Positions 27,879 to 37,458 of a DNA stretch of 64,000 nucleotides are shown piece by piece (positions within the stretch are counted from its first letter, which is position 1; every line of letters starts with the position of its first letter). The notes under the pieces were generated by a model that saw only the letters and a program-made list of their open reading frames with translations, was not told the origin of the DNA and ran no database searches. The DNA comes from Pseudomonadota bacterium (GTDB taxonomy: Bacteria > Pseudomonadota > Gammaproteobacteria > Burkholderiales > Thiobacillaceae). The position numbers and the translations under genes were made by a program. The stretch covers positions 1-64,000 of the forward strand of contig JAURYL010000022.1 of assembly GCA_030653935.1 (NCBI GenBank), in the 5' to 3' direction.

Positions 27879-28946
27879 ATGCCGCTGCACCCTGACGCCC
27901 CTTATTGGCTGGCCCTGGAAGCCGTTCCCGGTCTCGGCCCGGACGCGTTGCGCCGATTGTTCGACGCCTTCCCCTCGGTGACGGACATCTGCGGGGCGAG
28001 GCCGGCGCAACTGGCGCCCCTGGTTGGCGACAAGCTCGCCGCCGGCATCGCCGCCGCCACCGCGCCGGAGGCCGGTCTGGACTGGCTGGCGGCGCCGGAG
28101 AATCACCTGATCACCTGGAACGACCCCACTTATCCGGCGTCACTGCGCGACCTCGCCGGCGCGCCCGCCTGGCTCTATGTGAAGGGCGACCCGGAATGGC
28201 TGGCGCGGCCGATGCTGGCCATGGTCGGCAGCCGTAACGCGACACCGCAGGGCTTGCGTGACGCCCGCGCCTTCGCGGAAGCGCTTTCCGAGGCAGGCCT
28301 GACCATCGTCAGCGGCCTCGCGCTCGGTATTGACGCCGCCGCCCATGAAGGGGGGCTCGCGGGGCTGGCGAGCAGCGTCGCGGTGGTCGGCACCGGCCTT
28401 GATCGCGTCTATCCGGCGCGTAACCGCGAGCTGGCGCACCGTCTGGCGGCGGGCGGCGCCATCGTCTCCGAATTCCCGATCGGCACGCCGCCGAAACGCG
28501 GTCACTTCCCGCGCCGCAATCGCCTCATCAGTGGCCTTTCGCTCGGCGTGCTGGTGGTGGAAGCGGCCTTGAAGAGCGGCTCCCTGATCACCGCGCGGCT
28601 GGCCGGCGAGCAGGGCCGCGACGTCTTCGCCATCCCCGGTTCCATCCACTCGCCGCTGTCCAAGGGCTGTCATTACCTGATCAAACAGGGCGCGAAGCTG
28701 GTGGAGTCCGCCAACGACGTTCTGGAAGAACTGGGCCGCCGTCTGCCCGCGGCAAACCCCGCCGTGACAGCGGCCGCAACTCCCGATGAACTGCTCGATG
28801 CCCTGGCTGGTGGCCCGTTGTCATCGGACCAGCTCGGCGACCGCCTCGGCTTGACGGTGGAAACGCTTTCGGTCAGGCTTCTCGAGGCCGAAATGGCCGG
28901 CCAGGTCGCCCGAATGCCCGGCGGCCTCTACCAAAGACTCTACTAA
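27879..28946 (+). CDS. dprA: DNA processing protein DprA
   Basis: MVGSRNATPQGLRDARAFAEALSEAGLTIVSGLALGIDAAAHEG Rossmann-like DprA core. Confidence 0.93.
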   Translation: MPLHPDAPYWLALEAVPGLGPDALRRLFDAFPSVTDICGARPAQLAPLVGDKLAAGIAAATAPEAGLDWLAAPENHLITWNDPTYPASLRDLAGAPAWLYVKGDPEWLARPMLAMVGSRNATPQGLRDARAFAEALSEAGLTIVSGLALGIDAAAHEGGLAGLASSVAVVGTGLDRVYPARNRELAHRLAAGGAIVSEFPIGTPPKRGHFPRRNRLISGLSLGVLVVEAALKSGSLITARLAGEQGRDVFAIPGSIHSPLSKGCHYLIKQGAKLVESANDVLEELGRRLPAANPAVTAAATPDELLDALAGGPLSSDQLGDRLGLTVETLSVRLLEAEMAGQVARMPGGLYQRLY

Positions 28947-29066
28947 TTGTGGGTTTGTTAATGCATAACCTGAACATTCTGGCTGCGCCAACGGGCGCAT
29001 TGCCGCGTTGCATCGCATCCCTCTAACCTACCCATAATCGCCCAAGTTATTCATTAACGAGCCCTA

Positions 29067-29531
29067 ATGTTCGACATCCTTCTCTACCTCTACGACACCT
29101 ATCTGTTTTCCGACCAGTTTCCGGCCCCGGAACAGCTTTCCCGCAAGCTGTCCGCCGCCGGTTTCGAGGATGACGATATCGGCGCCGCGCTCGACTGGCT
29201 GGCCGCCCTTGATGATCTGGCGCCTAGCGATGCCGGTGAAGGCGTGCCGTCACTGCGTTGCTACAACGATGTCGAAATCAGCCGCCTCGCCACCGAGGGA
29301 CGAGGTTTCCTGGCTTTCCTGGAAGGCAGCAAGCTGCTCTCGCCACTCGCCCGCGAATGGGTGATCGACCGGGCGATGGCCCTGGAAGACACCGAAGTCT
29401 CCGCCGACCGCATCAAGTGGATCGCCCTGCTCGCCCTCTGGAAGCTGAACGGCGCCGGCGACGTGCTCTGGTTGGAAGACCTGGTTCGCGGCGGCGGCGA
29501 AGACGACGACTGGCAACCCACTCTCCACTGA
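29067..29531 (+). CDS. smg: Smg family protein (DUF494)
   Basis: MFDILLYLYDTYLFSDQFPAPEQLSRKLSAAGFEDDDIGAALDWL. Confidence 0.88.
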   Translation: MFDILLYLYDTYLFSDQFPAPEQLSRKLSAAGFEDDDIGAALDWLAALDDLAPSDAGEGVPSLRCYNDVEISRLATEGRGFLAFLEGSKLLSPLAREWVIDRAMALEDTEVSADRIKWIALLALWKLNGAGDVLWLEDLVRGGGEDDDWQPTLH

Positions 29532-29540
29532 CGGATTCCC

Positions 29541-32213
29541 GTGCCCAAACAACTCATCATTGCCGAGAAGCCCTCGGTCGCTCAGGACATCGCCCGCGCT
29601 CTGGGCGGTTTCACCAAAGAGAAAGACTTCTTCGAGTCCGAGAATTTCGTGCTGTCCTCCGCCGTCGGCCACTTGCTGGAACTGACCCTGCCGGAGGAGT
29701 ACGAGGTCAAACGCGGCAAATGGTCGTTCGCGAATCTGCCGGTGATTCCGCCGCATTTCGCGCTGAAACCGGTCGAGAAGACCGAAGACCGCTTGAAAAT
29801 GCTGACCCGTCTGATCAAGCGCAAGGATGTCGATGGCCTGATCAACGCCTGTGACGCGGGACGCGAAGGCGAGCTGATCTTCAATTACATCGCCCAGCAC
29901 AGCGCCACCAAGAAGCCGGTACGCCGCCTCTGGTTGCAGTCGATGACCCAGGGCGCCATCCGCGACGGCTTCGGCTCGCTGCGCGAAGCCTCGGAAATGG
30001 AAGGCCTGCGCGCCGCCGCCATCAGCCGCGCGGAAAGCGACTGGTTGATCGGCATCAACGGCACCCGCGCGATGACCGCTTTCAACTCCAAGACCGGCGG
30101 CTTCCACCTCACCACCGTCGGCCGCGTGCAGACGCCCACCCTGGCCATCGTGGTCGGGCGCGAAGAGCGCATCCGCAAGTTTGTGGCGCGCGCCTACTGG
30201 GAACTGGAAGGCCGTTTTGCCGGAGAGAAGGGTGAATACGTCGGGCGCTGGTTCGACGAAAAATTCAAGAAGGTCGAGGACGACGAACACGCTACCGCCT
30301 ATCGTCTCTGGGAACAGCCACGCGCCGAGACGATTCGTGACGCCTGCCTCGGGCAGCCGGCCACGGCCACGGAAGAAACCAAGCCGTCCAGCCAGTTGTC
30401 GCCGTTGCTCTACGATCTGACCAGCCTGCAACGCGAGGCCAACGGCCGTTTCGGCTTCTCTGCCAAGACCACCCTGGGCCTGGCGCAGGCGCTCTACGAA
30501 AAGCACAAGGTGCTGACTTATCCGCGTACCGACGCGCGCGCCCTGCCCGAGGACTACCTGCCGACGGTGAAGGAAGTGCTGGGCAATCTGCCCGAGATAT
30601 ACGCGCCGCTGGCCGCCACCATCCTGGAAAAAAACTGGCTGGACGAGACCAAGCCGCTGAACAAGCGCATTTTCAACAACAGCAAGATTTCCGATCACTT
30701 CGCCATCATCCCCACCGGCACGGCGCCGAAGTCGCTCAACGAGGTCGAGCAGAAACTCTACGATCTGGTCACCCGCCGTTTCCTGGCGGTGTTCTATCCG
30801 GCGGCGGAGTATTCGATCACCACCCGCATCACCCGCGTCGCGAAAGAGGCGTTCAAGACCGAAGGCAAGGTGCTGGTGAATCCGGGCTGGTTGACGGTCT
30901 ACGGCAAGGAATCCCAGGTCGAAGACGGTGATGGCGGGCCTTCGCTGGTGCCCATCGTCCCCGGCGAAACCCTGGAAACGAAATCGGTGGACATCAAGGC
31001 CGCCTTCACCCGCCCGCCGCCGCGCTTCAACGAAGCCACGCTACTGTCCGCGATGGAAGGCGCCGGCAAGATGGTGGAAGATGAGGAACTGCGCGCCGCC
31101 ATGGGTACCCGCGGCCTCGGCACGCCGGCGACACGGGCGCAGATCATCGAAAACCTGATCTCCGAGGTCTACATGCACCGTGAGGGGCGAGACCTGATCC
31201 CCACCGCCAAGGCCTTCTCGCTGATTACCCTGTTGCGCGGGCTTGGCGTCACCGAACTGGCCTCGCCGGAACTCACCGGAGAATGGGAATCCAAGCTGGC
31301 GCAAGTCGAGCGCGGCAAGCTCTCGCGCGCGGAATTCATGGGGCACATCACCGCCCTGACCCAGGACATCGTCGAGCGCGCCAAGCGCTACGAATCCGAC
31401 ACCGTGCCGGGCGACTTCGCCACCCTGAAAACGCCCTGCCCGAAATGCGGCGGCGTGTTGAAGGAAAACTACAAGAAGTTCGCCTGCCAGGCCTGCGACT
31501 GGAGCACCTGGAAGATCGTCGCCAGCCGCCAGTTCGAGGTTTCCGAAATGGAGGCCCTGCTCAGCGTGGGCAAGATCGGCCCGCTCACCGGCTTCCGCAA
31601 CAAGATGGGCCGCCCGTTCGACGCCGAGATTCGCCTTAACGACGACAAGATGCCGGAATTCGACTTCGGCCAGCCGCGCGAGGGCGAGGAAGCGGAGCCT
31701 GTGGATTTCTCCGCCCAGGAAAGCCTGGGCAAGTGTCCCAAGTGCGGCGCGGCGGTCTACGAACACGGCAACTCCTTTGTCTGCGAAAAGAGCGTCGGCG
31801 CCGAACGCGCCTGCGATTTCCGCAGCGGCAAGCTGATCCTGCAACAGCCGGTGGAACGCGCCCAGATGCAGAAATTACTCGCGGAAGGCAAGACTGATCT
31901 GTTGACCGGCTTCGTCTCCGCCCGCACCCGGCGCAAGTTCTCCGCCTTCCTGGTGCGCGACAAGGCCGGCAAAGTCAGTTTTGAGTTCGAGCCGCGTGCC
32001 GAGGGTGCCAGCAAGCGCGCCGCGCCTGAACCGGGCAAGGAGCTCGGCGCCCACCCGAGCGACGGCAAGCTCGTCACGCTCAAGTCCGGCCGCTATGGCC
32101 CCTATGTGCAGCACGGCAAGCTCAACGCCACTCTGCCCAAGGACATGAACCCGGACGCCATCACCCTGGAACAGGCCGTCGAGTTGCTGGCGATCAAGGC
32201 GGCGGGCAAGTAG
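29541..32213 (+). CDS. topB: DNA topoisomerase III with C-terminal zinc-ribbon/Topo repeats
   Basis: MPKQLIIAEKPSVAQDIARALGG; CDAGREGELIF; CPKCGG and CPKCGA zinc motifs. Confidence 0.93.
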   Translation: MPKQLIIAEKPSVAQDIARALGGFTKEKDFFESENFVLSSAVGHLLELTLPEEYEVKRGKWSFANLPVIPPHFALKPVEKTEDRLKMLTRLIKRKDVDGLINACDAGREGELIFNYIAQHSATKKPVRRLWLQSMTQGAIRDGFGSLREASEMEGLRAAAISRAESDWLIGINGTRAMTAFNSKTGGFHLTTVGRVQTPTLAIVVGREERIRKFVARAYWELEGRFAGEKGEYVGRWFDEKFKKVEDDEHATAYRLWEQPRAETIRDACLGQPATATEETKPSSQLSPLLYDLTSLQREANGRFGFSAKTTLGLAQALYEKHKVLTYPRTDARALPEDYLPTVKEVLGNLPEIYAPLAATILEKNWLDETKPLNKRIFNNSKISDHFAIIPTGTAPKSLNEVEQKLYDLVTRRFLAVFYPAAEYSITTRITRVAKEAFKTEGKVLVNPGWLTVYGKESQVEDGDGGPSLVPIVPGETLETKSVDIKAAFTRPPPRFNEATLLSAMEGAGKMVEDEELRAAMGTRGLGTPATRAQIIENLISEVYMHREGRDLIPTAKAFSLITLLRGLGVTELASPELTGEWESKLAQVERGKLSRAEFMGHITALTQDIVERAKRYESDTVPGDFATLKTPCPKCGGVLKENYKKFACQACDWSTWKIVASRQFEVSEMEALLSVGKIGPLTGFRNKMGRPFDAEIRLNDDKMPEFDFGQPREGEEAEPVDFSAQESLGKCPKCGAAVYEHGNSFVCEKSVGAERACDFRSGKLILQQPVERAQMQKLLAEGKTDLLTGFVSARTRRKFSAFLVRDKAGKVSFEFEPRAEGASKRAAPEPGKELGAHPSDGKLVTLKSGRYGPYVQHGKLNATLPKDMNPDAITLEQAVELLAIKAAGK

Positions 32214-32228
32214 CCGGCCGGCAACATC

Positions 32229-33521
32229 ATGACGTTCAGCATGATTAATCGGCGCCCAATCGGGATTGATCTGTTCGCGGGCGCGGGCGGCATGTCCCTC
32301 GGTTTTGAACAAGCCGGATTCGACATCGCCGCCGCCGTCGAAATCGATCCGGTCCACTGCGCCACTCATGAATTCAATTTTCCGCATACCGCGACAATCT
32401 GCGCCAGCGTGGTTGATCTGTCGGGCGACGACATCCGGCGTCATGCCGGGCTGGGTATCAATGACATAGACGTGGTTTTCGGAGGCGCGCCCTGTCAGGG
32501 GTTTTCATTGATCGGAAAACGGGTGCTCGATGATCCTCGGAATCAGCTTGTTTTCCACTTCATGCGCCTGGTTGCCGAACTGCGGCCCAAATACTTCGTG
32601 TTCGAAAACGTCAAAGGGCTGACGTTGGGCAAACATGCGGCTTTTTTACAAGAACTGATCACGGCATTCGGCGAACGTGGCTATGACGTCTTGTTGCCTT
32701 ATCGAGTTCTAAATGCGGCGGATTACGGTGTGCCACAAGATCGCCACCGCTTGTTCCTGATCGGGGCACGGAGTGGCCTCGATCTGCCCCGGTATCCAAG
32801 TGCCGCAAGGACACGCGTCACGGTGGCTGATGCGATCAGTGATCTGCCGGACGCAGATGCCTTTGTCGTGTTGAACGCGAACGACTCGGTGCGTACCACG
32901 TGGGAGACCCTTTCGCCCTACGCACGACGCCTGCGCGGACTCGATAACGATCCGGGCGACTATTCATATCGCCGCGATTTTGACGCCGGTCTGCTGACCT
33001 CCAGCTTGCGAACCAAACATACCGAGTTGTCCAGAAGTCGATTTCTTGCCACATTGCCTGGCAAGACCGAGCCGATCAGCCGTTTCCGCAAACTACCGGA
33101 GGCCGGGCTTTGCAACACACTTCGCGCGGGTACCGATAGCGCGCGTGGTGCGTTCACTTCGCCACGTCCCATCCACCCGACCCTGCCACGCGTGATTACC
33201 GTTCGTGAAGCCGCGCGCCTGCATTCCTATCCCGACTGGTTCCGCTTGCATTCAACCAAGTGGCACGGTTTTCGTCAGATCGGCAATAGCGTCCCGCCGT
33301 TACTCGCTCGCGCAGTGGCGGGTGAAATAATTCGTGCGCTAGGCGTCTTACCGAGACGCCCATGTGGCATCACGGAGCGCGGCAATGAAGGGCTGCTTAA
33401 ACTTGGCATGGGCGAAGCCGCGATTCGTTTTCGCGTACCGCGCAACGTCATCGCGCAGCGTCTGCGCAAGAAAGACATGAATCAGCTCGACTTGTTGGAG
33501 GCCATGCATGCCCAAGGCTGA
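32229..33521 (+). CDS. DNA (cytosine-5-)-methyltransferase
   Basis: DLFAGAGGMSLGFEQAGFD, GGAPCQGFSLIGKR, FVFENVKGL, QIGNSVPP motifs. Confidence 0.95.
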   Translation: MTFSMINRRPIGIDLFAGAGGMSLGFEQAGFDIAAAVEIDPVHCATHEFNFPHTATICASVVDLSGDDIRRHAGLGINDIDVVFGGAPCQGFSLIGKRVLDDPRNQLVFHFMRLVAELRPKYFVFENVKGLTLGKHAAFLQELITAFGERGYDVLLPYRVLNAADYGVPQDRHRLFLIGARSGLDLPRYPSAARTRVTVADAISDLPDADAFVVLNANDSVRTTWETLSPYARRLRGLDNDPGDYSYRRDFDAGLLTSSLRTKHTELSRSRFLATLPGKTEPISRFRKLPEAGLCNTLRAGTDSARGAFTSPRPIHPTLPRVITVREAARLHSYPDWFRLHSTKWHGFRQIGNSVPPLLARAVAGEIIRALGVLPRRPCGITERGNEGLLKLGMGEAAIRFRVPRNVIAQRLRKKDMNQLDLLEAMHAQG

Positions 33522-34329
33522 CGAGGCCAGGACCGACAGGCAACTCAACAGATATGGTGTGATCATTTCACGCGTGTTTGAAGATCACTACCGGGACGGT
33601 ATCCTTGAATTTGAGTTCACCCGCGACGAGTTCGTGTCGGTTGCCGCTGTTTTGAAGCTTGCCCCTCCAAAGAATATCGGTGATGTGCCGTATTCCTTCC
33701 GCTATCGCAATGAACTACCTTCGAGCATCCGCGCGACCGCGCAGCCAGGTTGCGAGTGGATCATCGAAGGCGCTGGGCACGGTAAATACCGCTTCAAGCA
33801 GGTTCGGCTTAACCGCATCGTCCCGCGTAACGAATTGCTTGCGATCAAAGTACCCGATGCGACGCCGGAAATTATCGGCGCCTACTCGCTTTCGGACGAA
33901 CAAGCGTTGCTCGCCAAAGTTCGTTACAACCGTCTGATCGACATCTTTCTAGGCATCGCCGCGTTCTCGCTGCAAAACCACCTGCGCACCACTGTCAAAA
34001 ATGTCGGACAGATTGAAATCGACGAGGTCTATGTCGGCATAGATCGCCACGGCCGTCAGTTTGTTGTGCCGGTTCAGGCAAAGGGAGGCAGCGACAAGCA
34101 TGGCACTGTGCAGACACAGCAAGACATTCTCTGTTGTGCCGAAAAGTTTCCTGGCCTGATCTGCCGGGCCGTCTCCGCGCAGTTTATGAACGACGACCGC
34201 ATTGCCATGTTTGAACTGGCTTTGCAGGACGGTGAAATCAAGGTCGTCGAGGAGAAACATTACCGGCTCGTACCGTCGTCCGACATTACCGCGAACGATT
34301 TGCGCATCTACGGCACGCGCGTGCCCTAA
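33508..34329 (+). CDS. Putative cognate restriction endonuclease (PD-(D/E)XK-like)
   Basis: Overlaps the methylase 3' end by 14 nt; EIDEVYVGIDRHGRQFVVPVQAKGGSD resembles a D...(Q)xK nuclease core. Confidence 0.65.
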   Translation: MPKADEARTDRQLNRYGVIISRVFEDHYRDGILEFEFTRDEFVSVAAVLKLAPPKNIGDVPYSFRYRNELPSSIRATAQPGCEWIIEGAGHGKYRFKQVRLNRIVPRNELLAIKVPDATPEIIGAYSLSDEQALLAKVRYNRLIDIFLGIAAFSLQNHLRTTVKNVGQIEIDEVYVGIDRHGRQFVVPVQAKGGSDKHGTVQTQQDILCCAEKFPGLICRAVSAQFMNDDRIAMFELALQDGEIKVVEEKHYRLVPSSDITANDLRIYGTRVP

Positions 34330-34500
34330 ACATGACGGGTTCCGCATCTTGTGTGTTTTTACGCGCACACATCGAGGGGAGCCGTTGGTCAACATTTGTC
34401 GGCCAGGGACAAAGGCCTCTCCCACGGGGCGCAATGCCGACATTACCCCCAGGAAGTACTCGCCACCCGAAGGGGTCACATACGTCCTGACTTCTTGAAC

Positions 34501-34542
34501 ATCAGCATATAAAGATATGCTGATATACCTATTGCTAGGTAT
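34501..34542. promoter_or_regulatory. Two adjacent perfect palindromes upstream of DUF302-cytochrome operon
   Basis: ATCAGCATAT-aaag-ATATGCTGAT (34501-34524) and ATACCTA-ttgc-TAGGTAT (34525-34542). Confidence 0.55.
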
Positions 34543-34578
34543 GATGCGCGGCATCCCCATCCATATAGAGGTTGAGTC

Positions 34579-35127
34579 ATGGTCAAGTTGATTGCGGGTC
34601 TCATCGCCGGAGCGGCGATCACCATGGCGCTGGCCTGGAACATGGCCAGCGGCCTGATGTTCAAGGAAGTGCAAAGCCCGTTCGGGTTGGAAGAAACCGT
34701 GGCGCGCATCCAGCAGAACATCCAGAACACGGGTAATGGCTGGGCGCTGGCGGGTTTGCGCAATCCCGCCAAGGCGGTGCAGCAGGATGGCGGTAATGTG
34801 CTGCCGGTGCTGATGATCGAGGCGTGCAGCACCAAATATTCCAAGCCGGTGCTCAAGGAAGACACCGTGCGTTTTCTTTCCATTCTGATGCCCTGCAAGA
34901 TCAGCGTGTACAAGAAGAATGACGGCAAGGTCTACATCGGCACCATGAATGCCGGCCTGATGGGCAGGATGTTCGGACCGCTGGTGGGCGAGGTCATGGG
35001 CCAGGTCGCGGAAGACCAGAAGAAATTCCTGATTTTCGACGCCAGCAAGCCGGCGCCGAAAATGATCGAAGGCATGCCCGGCGCGGCGAGCGGCGGTGGT
35101 GCCGCCGGCGGCGGCGGCGGTTGCTGA
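34579..35127 (+). CDS. DUF302 family protein with Gly-rich tail ending in Cys
   Basis: N-terminal TM/signal; DUF302-like core; C-terminus GAASGGGAAGGGGGC. Confidence 0.8.
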   Translation: MVKLIAGLIAGAAITMALAWNMASGLMFKEVQSPFGLEETVARIQQNIQNTGNGWALAGLRNPAKAVQQDGGNVLPVLMIEACSTKYSKPVLKEDTVRFLSILMPCKISVYKKNDGKVYIGTMNAGLMGRMFGPLVGEVMGQVAEDQKKFLIFDASKPAPKMIEGMPGAASGGGAAGGGGGC

Positions 35128-35141
35128 AGCGGAGCGCGGAC

Positions 35142-36752
35142 ATGTCCCTACGCCAATTTATCAGCGCCGGCCTGCTCGGCCTGCTCGCGTCCCTGGCGCT
35201 GGCAAGCAACGCGCCGACGCCCGCGCCGGCCGCCAAGGCGGCCACCAGTTCCACCGCCGACCACAGCAAGTTCAAGGCCCTGCAACAGTCTTTTGCCAGC
35301 GGTCCGGAAGTCACCAAAGCCTGCCTGACCTGCCACACCGAGGCGGCCAAGCAGGTGCACAAGACCAAGCACTGGACCTGGGAATTCATGAACCCGGATA
35401 CCAAACAGCGTCTGGGCAAGAAGAACGTCATCAACAATTTCTGTACCGCCGTGCCTTCGAACTACGAGTTCTGTACCGCCTGCCACGTCGGCTATGGCTG
35501 GAAAGACCAGAACTACGATTTCACTTCCGAGAACAACGTCGATTGCCTGGCCTGCCATGACACCACCGGCACCTACCGCAAGCTGCCCGGCCTGGCGGGG
35601 CATCCCACCTACAAGGATGTGGAATTCCCGCCCAAGTCCGGCAAGATCGTCAAGGCGCCTGACCTGCGGGCCGTGGCTCAGGGCGTGGGCAAGAGCAGCC
35701 GCGACACCTGCGGCTCCTGCCACTTCTACGGCGGCGGTGGCGACGCGGTGAAGCATGGCGACCTCGATAGCTCGCTGAAGAATCCCGGCAAGTATCTGGA
35801 CGTGCACATGGCCAAGGATGGCCTCAACTTCACTTGCGGCGAGTGCCACAAGACCTCGGGCCACGACGTGCCGGGCAGCCGCTACGCGGTGACCACGGTG
35901 GAGAAGGAAGGCGGCCACATGCGCGGCAAGAAGGATGCCAACCCCGCCACCTGCCAGGCCTGCCATGGTGGCAAGCCGCACCAGGGCGAGAAGGCTGATC
36001 GTCTCAACGCGCATACCGCCAAGCTGGCCTGCCAGACCTGCCACATCCCGGAGTTCGCCCGCGCGCAGCCGACCAAGATGATGTGGGACTGGTCCACCGC
36101 CGGAAAACTGGACAAGGACGGCAAGCCGTTCAAGATCAAGGACTCGGTCGGCCACGACGCCTACGACAGCAAGAAGGGCGATTTCCGCTACGAATCCAAT
36201 GTCATCCCCGACTACGTCTGGTTCAACGGCAAGGTGGATTACACCCTGCGCGAAACCAAGCTGGACCCGAGCAAGGTCATCGAGATCAACCACTTCAACG
36301 GCAGCCCGGACGATGGAAAGTCCAAGATCTGGCCGATCAAGCGCTTCGTCGGCAAGCAGCCCTATGACGTCGGCAGCAACCAGTTGCTGGTGTTCCATAC
36401 CTACGGCAAGGACGACAGCGCCCTCTGGTCGAATTTCAACTGGGACAAGGCGATCGAGTTCGGTATGAAGGAAATCGGCGCCGAATACAGCGGCAAGTAC
36501 GCCTTCGTCAGCACCGAGATGTCCTGGCCGATCACCCACATGGTCGCGCCCAAGGCGGATGCCCTGGCCTGTGCCCAATGCCACACCGGGCCGGGGCGCC
36601 TGGACAAGGTTCCGGGTATCTACATGCCGGGGCGCCATGGCAACGCGCTGCTCGACACCCTGGGTTGGAGTTTCGCCGGATTGGCATTCCTGGGAGTCGT
36701 CGCGCACGGCGCCGGCCGCATCTACACCTCGCGCAAAGGAGCGGAAAAATGA
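35142..36752 (+). CDS. Octaheme cytochrome c (octaheme tetrathionate reductase-like), membrane anchored
   Basis: Eight CXXCH motifs: CLTCH, CTACH, CLACH, CGSCH, CGECH, CQACH, CQTCH, CAQCH; signal peptide and C-terminal TM. Confidence 0.9.
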   Translation: MSLRQFISAGLLGLLASLALASNAPTPAPAAKAATSSTADHSKFKALQQSFASGPEVTKACLTCHTEAAKQVHKTKHWTWEFMNPDTKQRLGKKNVINNFCTAVPSNYEFCTACHVGYGWKDQNYDFTSENNVDCLACHDTTGTYRKLPGLAGHPTYKDVEFPPKSGKIVKAPDLRAVAQGVGKSSRDTCGSCHFYGGGGDAVKHGDLDSSLKNPGKYLDVHMAKDGLNFTCGECHKTSGHDVPGSRYAVTTVEKEGGHMRGKKDANPATCQACHGGKPHQGEKADRLNAHTAKLACQTCHIPEFARAQPTKMMWDWSTAGKLDKDGKPFKIKDSVGHDAYDSKKGDFRYESNVIPDYVWFNGKVDYTLRETKLDPSKVIEINHFNGSPDDGKSKIWPIKRFVGKQPYDVGSNQLLVFHTYGKDDSALWSNFNWDKAIEFGMKEIGAEYSGKYAFVSTEMSWPITHMVAPKADALACAQCHTGPGRLDKVPGIYMPGRHGNALLDTLGWSFAGLAFLGVVAHGAGRIYTSRKGAEK

Positions 36753-37363
36753 ACGCAAACGCAACTGAGCGCATCTACGTCTTCAAACGCTTCGAGCGCT
36801 TCTGGCACTGGTCGCAAGCGGCACTGATCATCACCCTGATGCTCACCGGCTTCGAAGTGCACGGCAGCTACACGCTGTTCGGCTTCGAGGATGCGGTGAA
36901 CATCCATACCACCGCCGCCTGGTCGCTGGTGACGCTATGGGTGTTCGCGGTGTTCTGGCACTTCACCACCGGCGAGTGGAAGCAATACATCCCGACCCTG
37001 GACAAGGCGGGAGCCATGTTCAAGTACTACCTGACCGGCATCTTCAGCCACGCCCCGCACCCGTTCAAACAGACGGTGTTGAAGAAGCACAACCCGCTGC
37101 AACGTCTGGCTTATCTTGGCTTCTGGCTGGGCATGTCACCGCTGATCTGGTTCACCGGCTGGTTCTATCTGTTTTACGACCAGTGGGCGGCGTGGGGGCT
37201 GGATGCGTATCTCTCCCTGGAGTGGGTGGCGTTCTTCCATACCGTGGGCGCGTTCATGATCCTGATTTTCTTCATCGCCCATGTGTACCTGGCCACCGCC
37301 GGCCATACGCCGACCTCCCACATCAAGGCCATGATCACCGGCTGGGAGGATGTCGGGCATTGA
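36749..37363 (+). CDS. Cytochrome b561-type membrane protein
   Basis: ERIYVFKRFERFWHWSQAALIITLMLTGFEVHG; 4-TM with His pairs; ATGA overlap with octaheme gene. Confidence 0.85.
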   Translation: MNANATERIYVFKRFERFWHWSQAALIITLMLTGFEVHGSYTLFGFEDAVNIHTTAAWSLVTLWVFAVFWHFTTGEWKQYIPTLDKAGAMFKYYLTGIFSHAPHPFKQTVLKKHNPLQRLAYLGFWLGMSPLIWFTGWFYLFYDQWAAWGLDAYLSLEWVAFFHTVGAFMILIFFIAHVYLATAGHTPTSHIKAMITGWEDVGH

Positions 37364-37384
37364 GGTGAATACACGCAATTCCCC

Positions 37385-37458
37385 GTGGGAGCGGGCTTGC
37401 CCGCGATAGCAACACTTCGCGCCGACTGACGGCGCATCGCGGGCAAGCCCGCTCCTAC
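37385..37458. repeat. REP-like hairpin
   Basis: GTGGGAGCGGGCTTGCCCGCGAT ... ATCGCGGGCAAGCCCGCTCCTAC. Confidence 0.9.
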
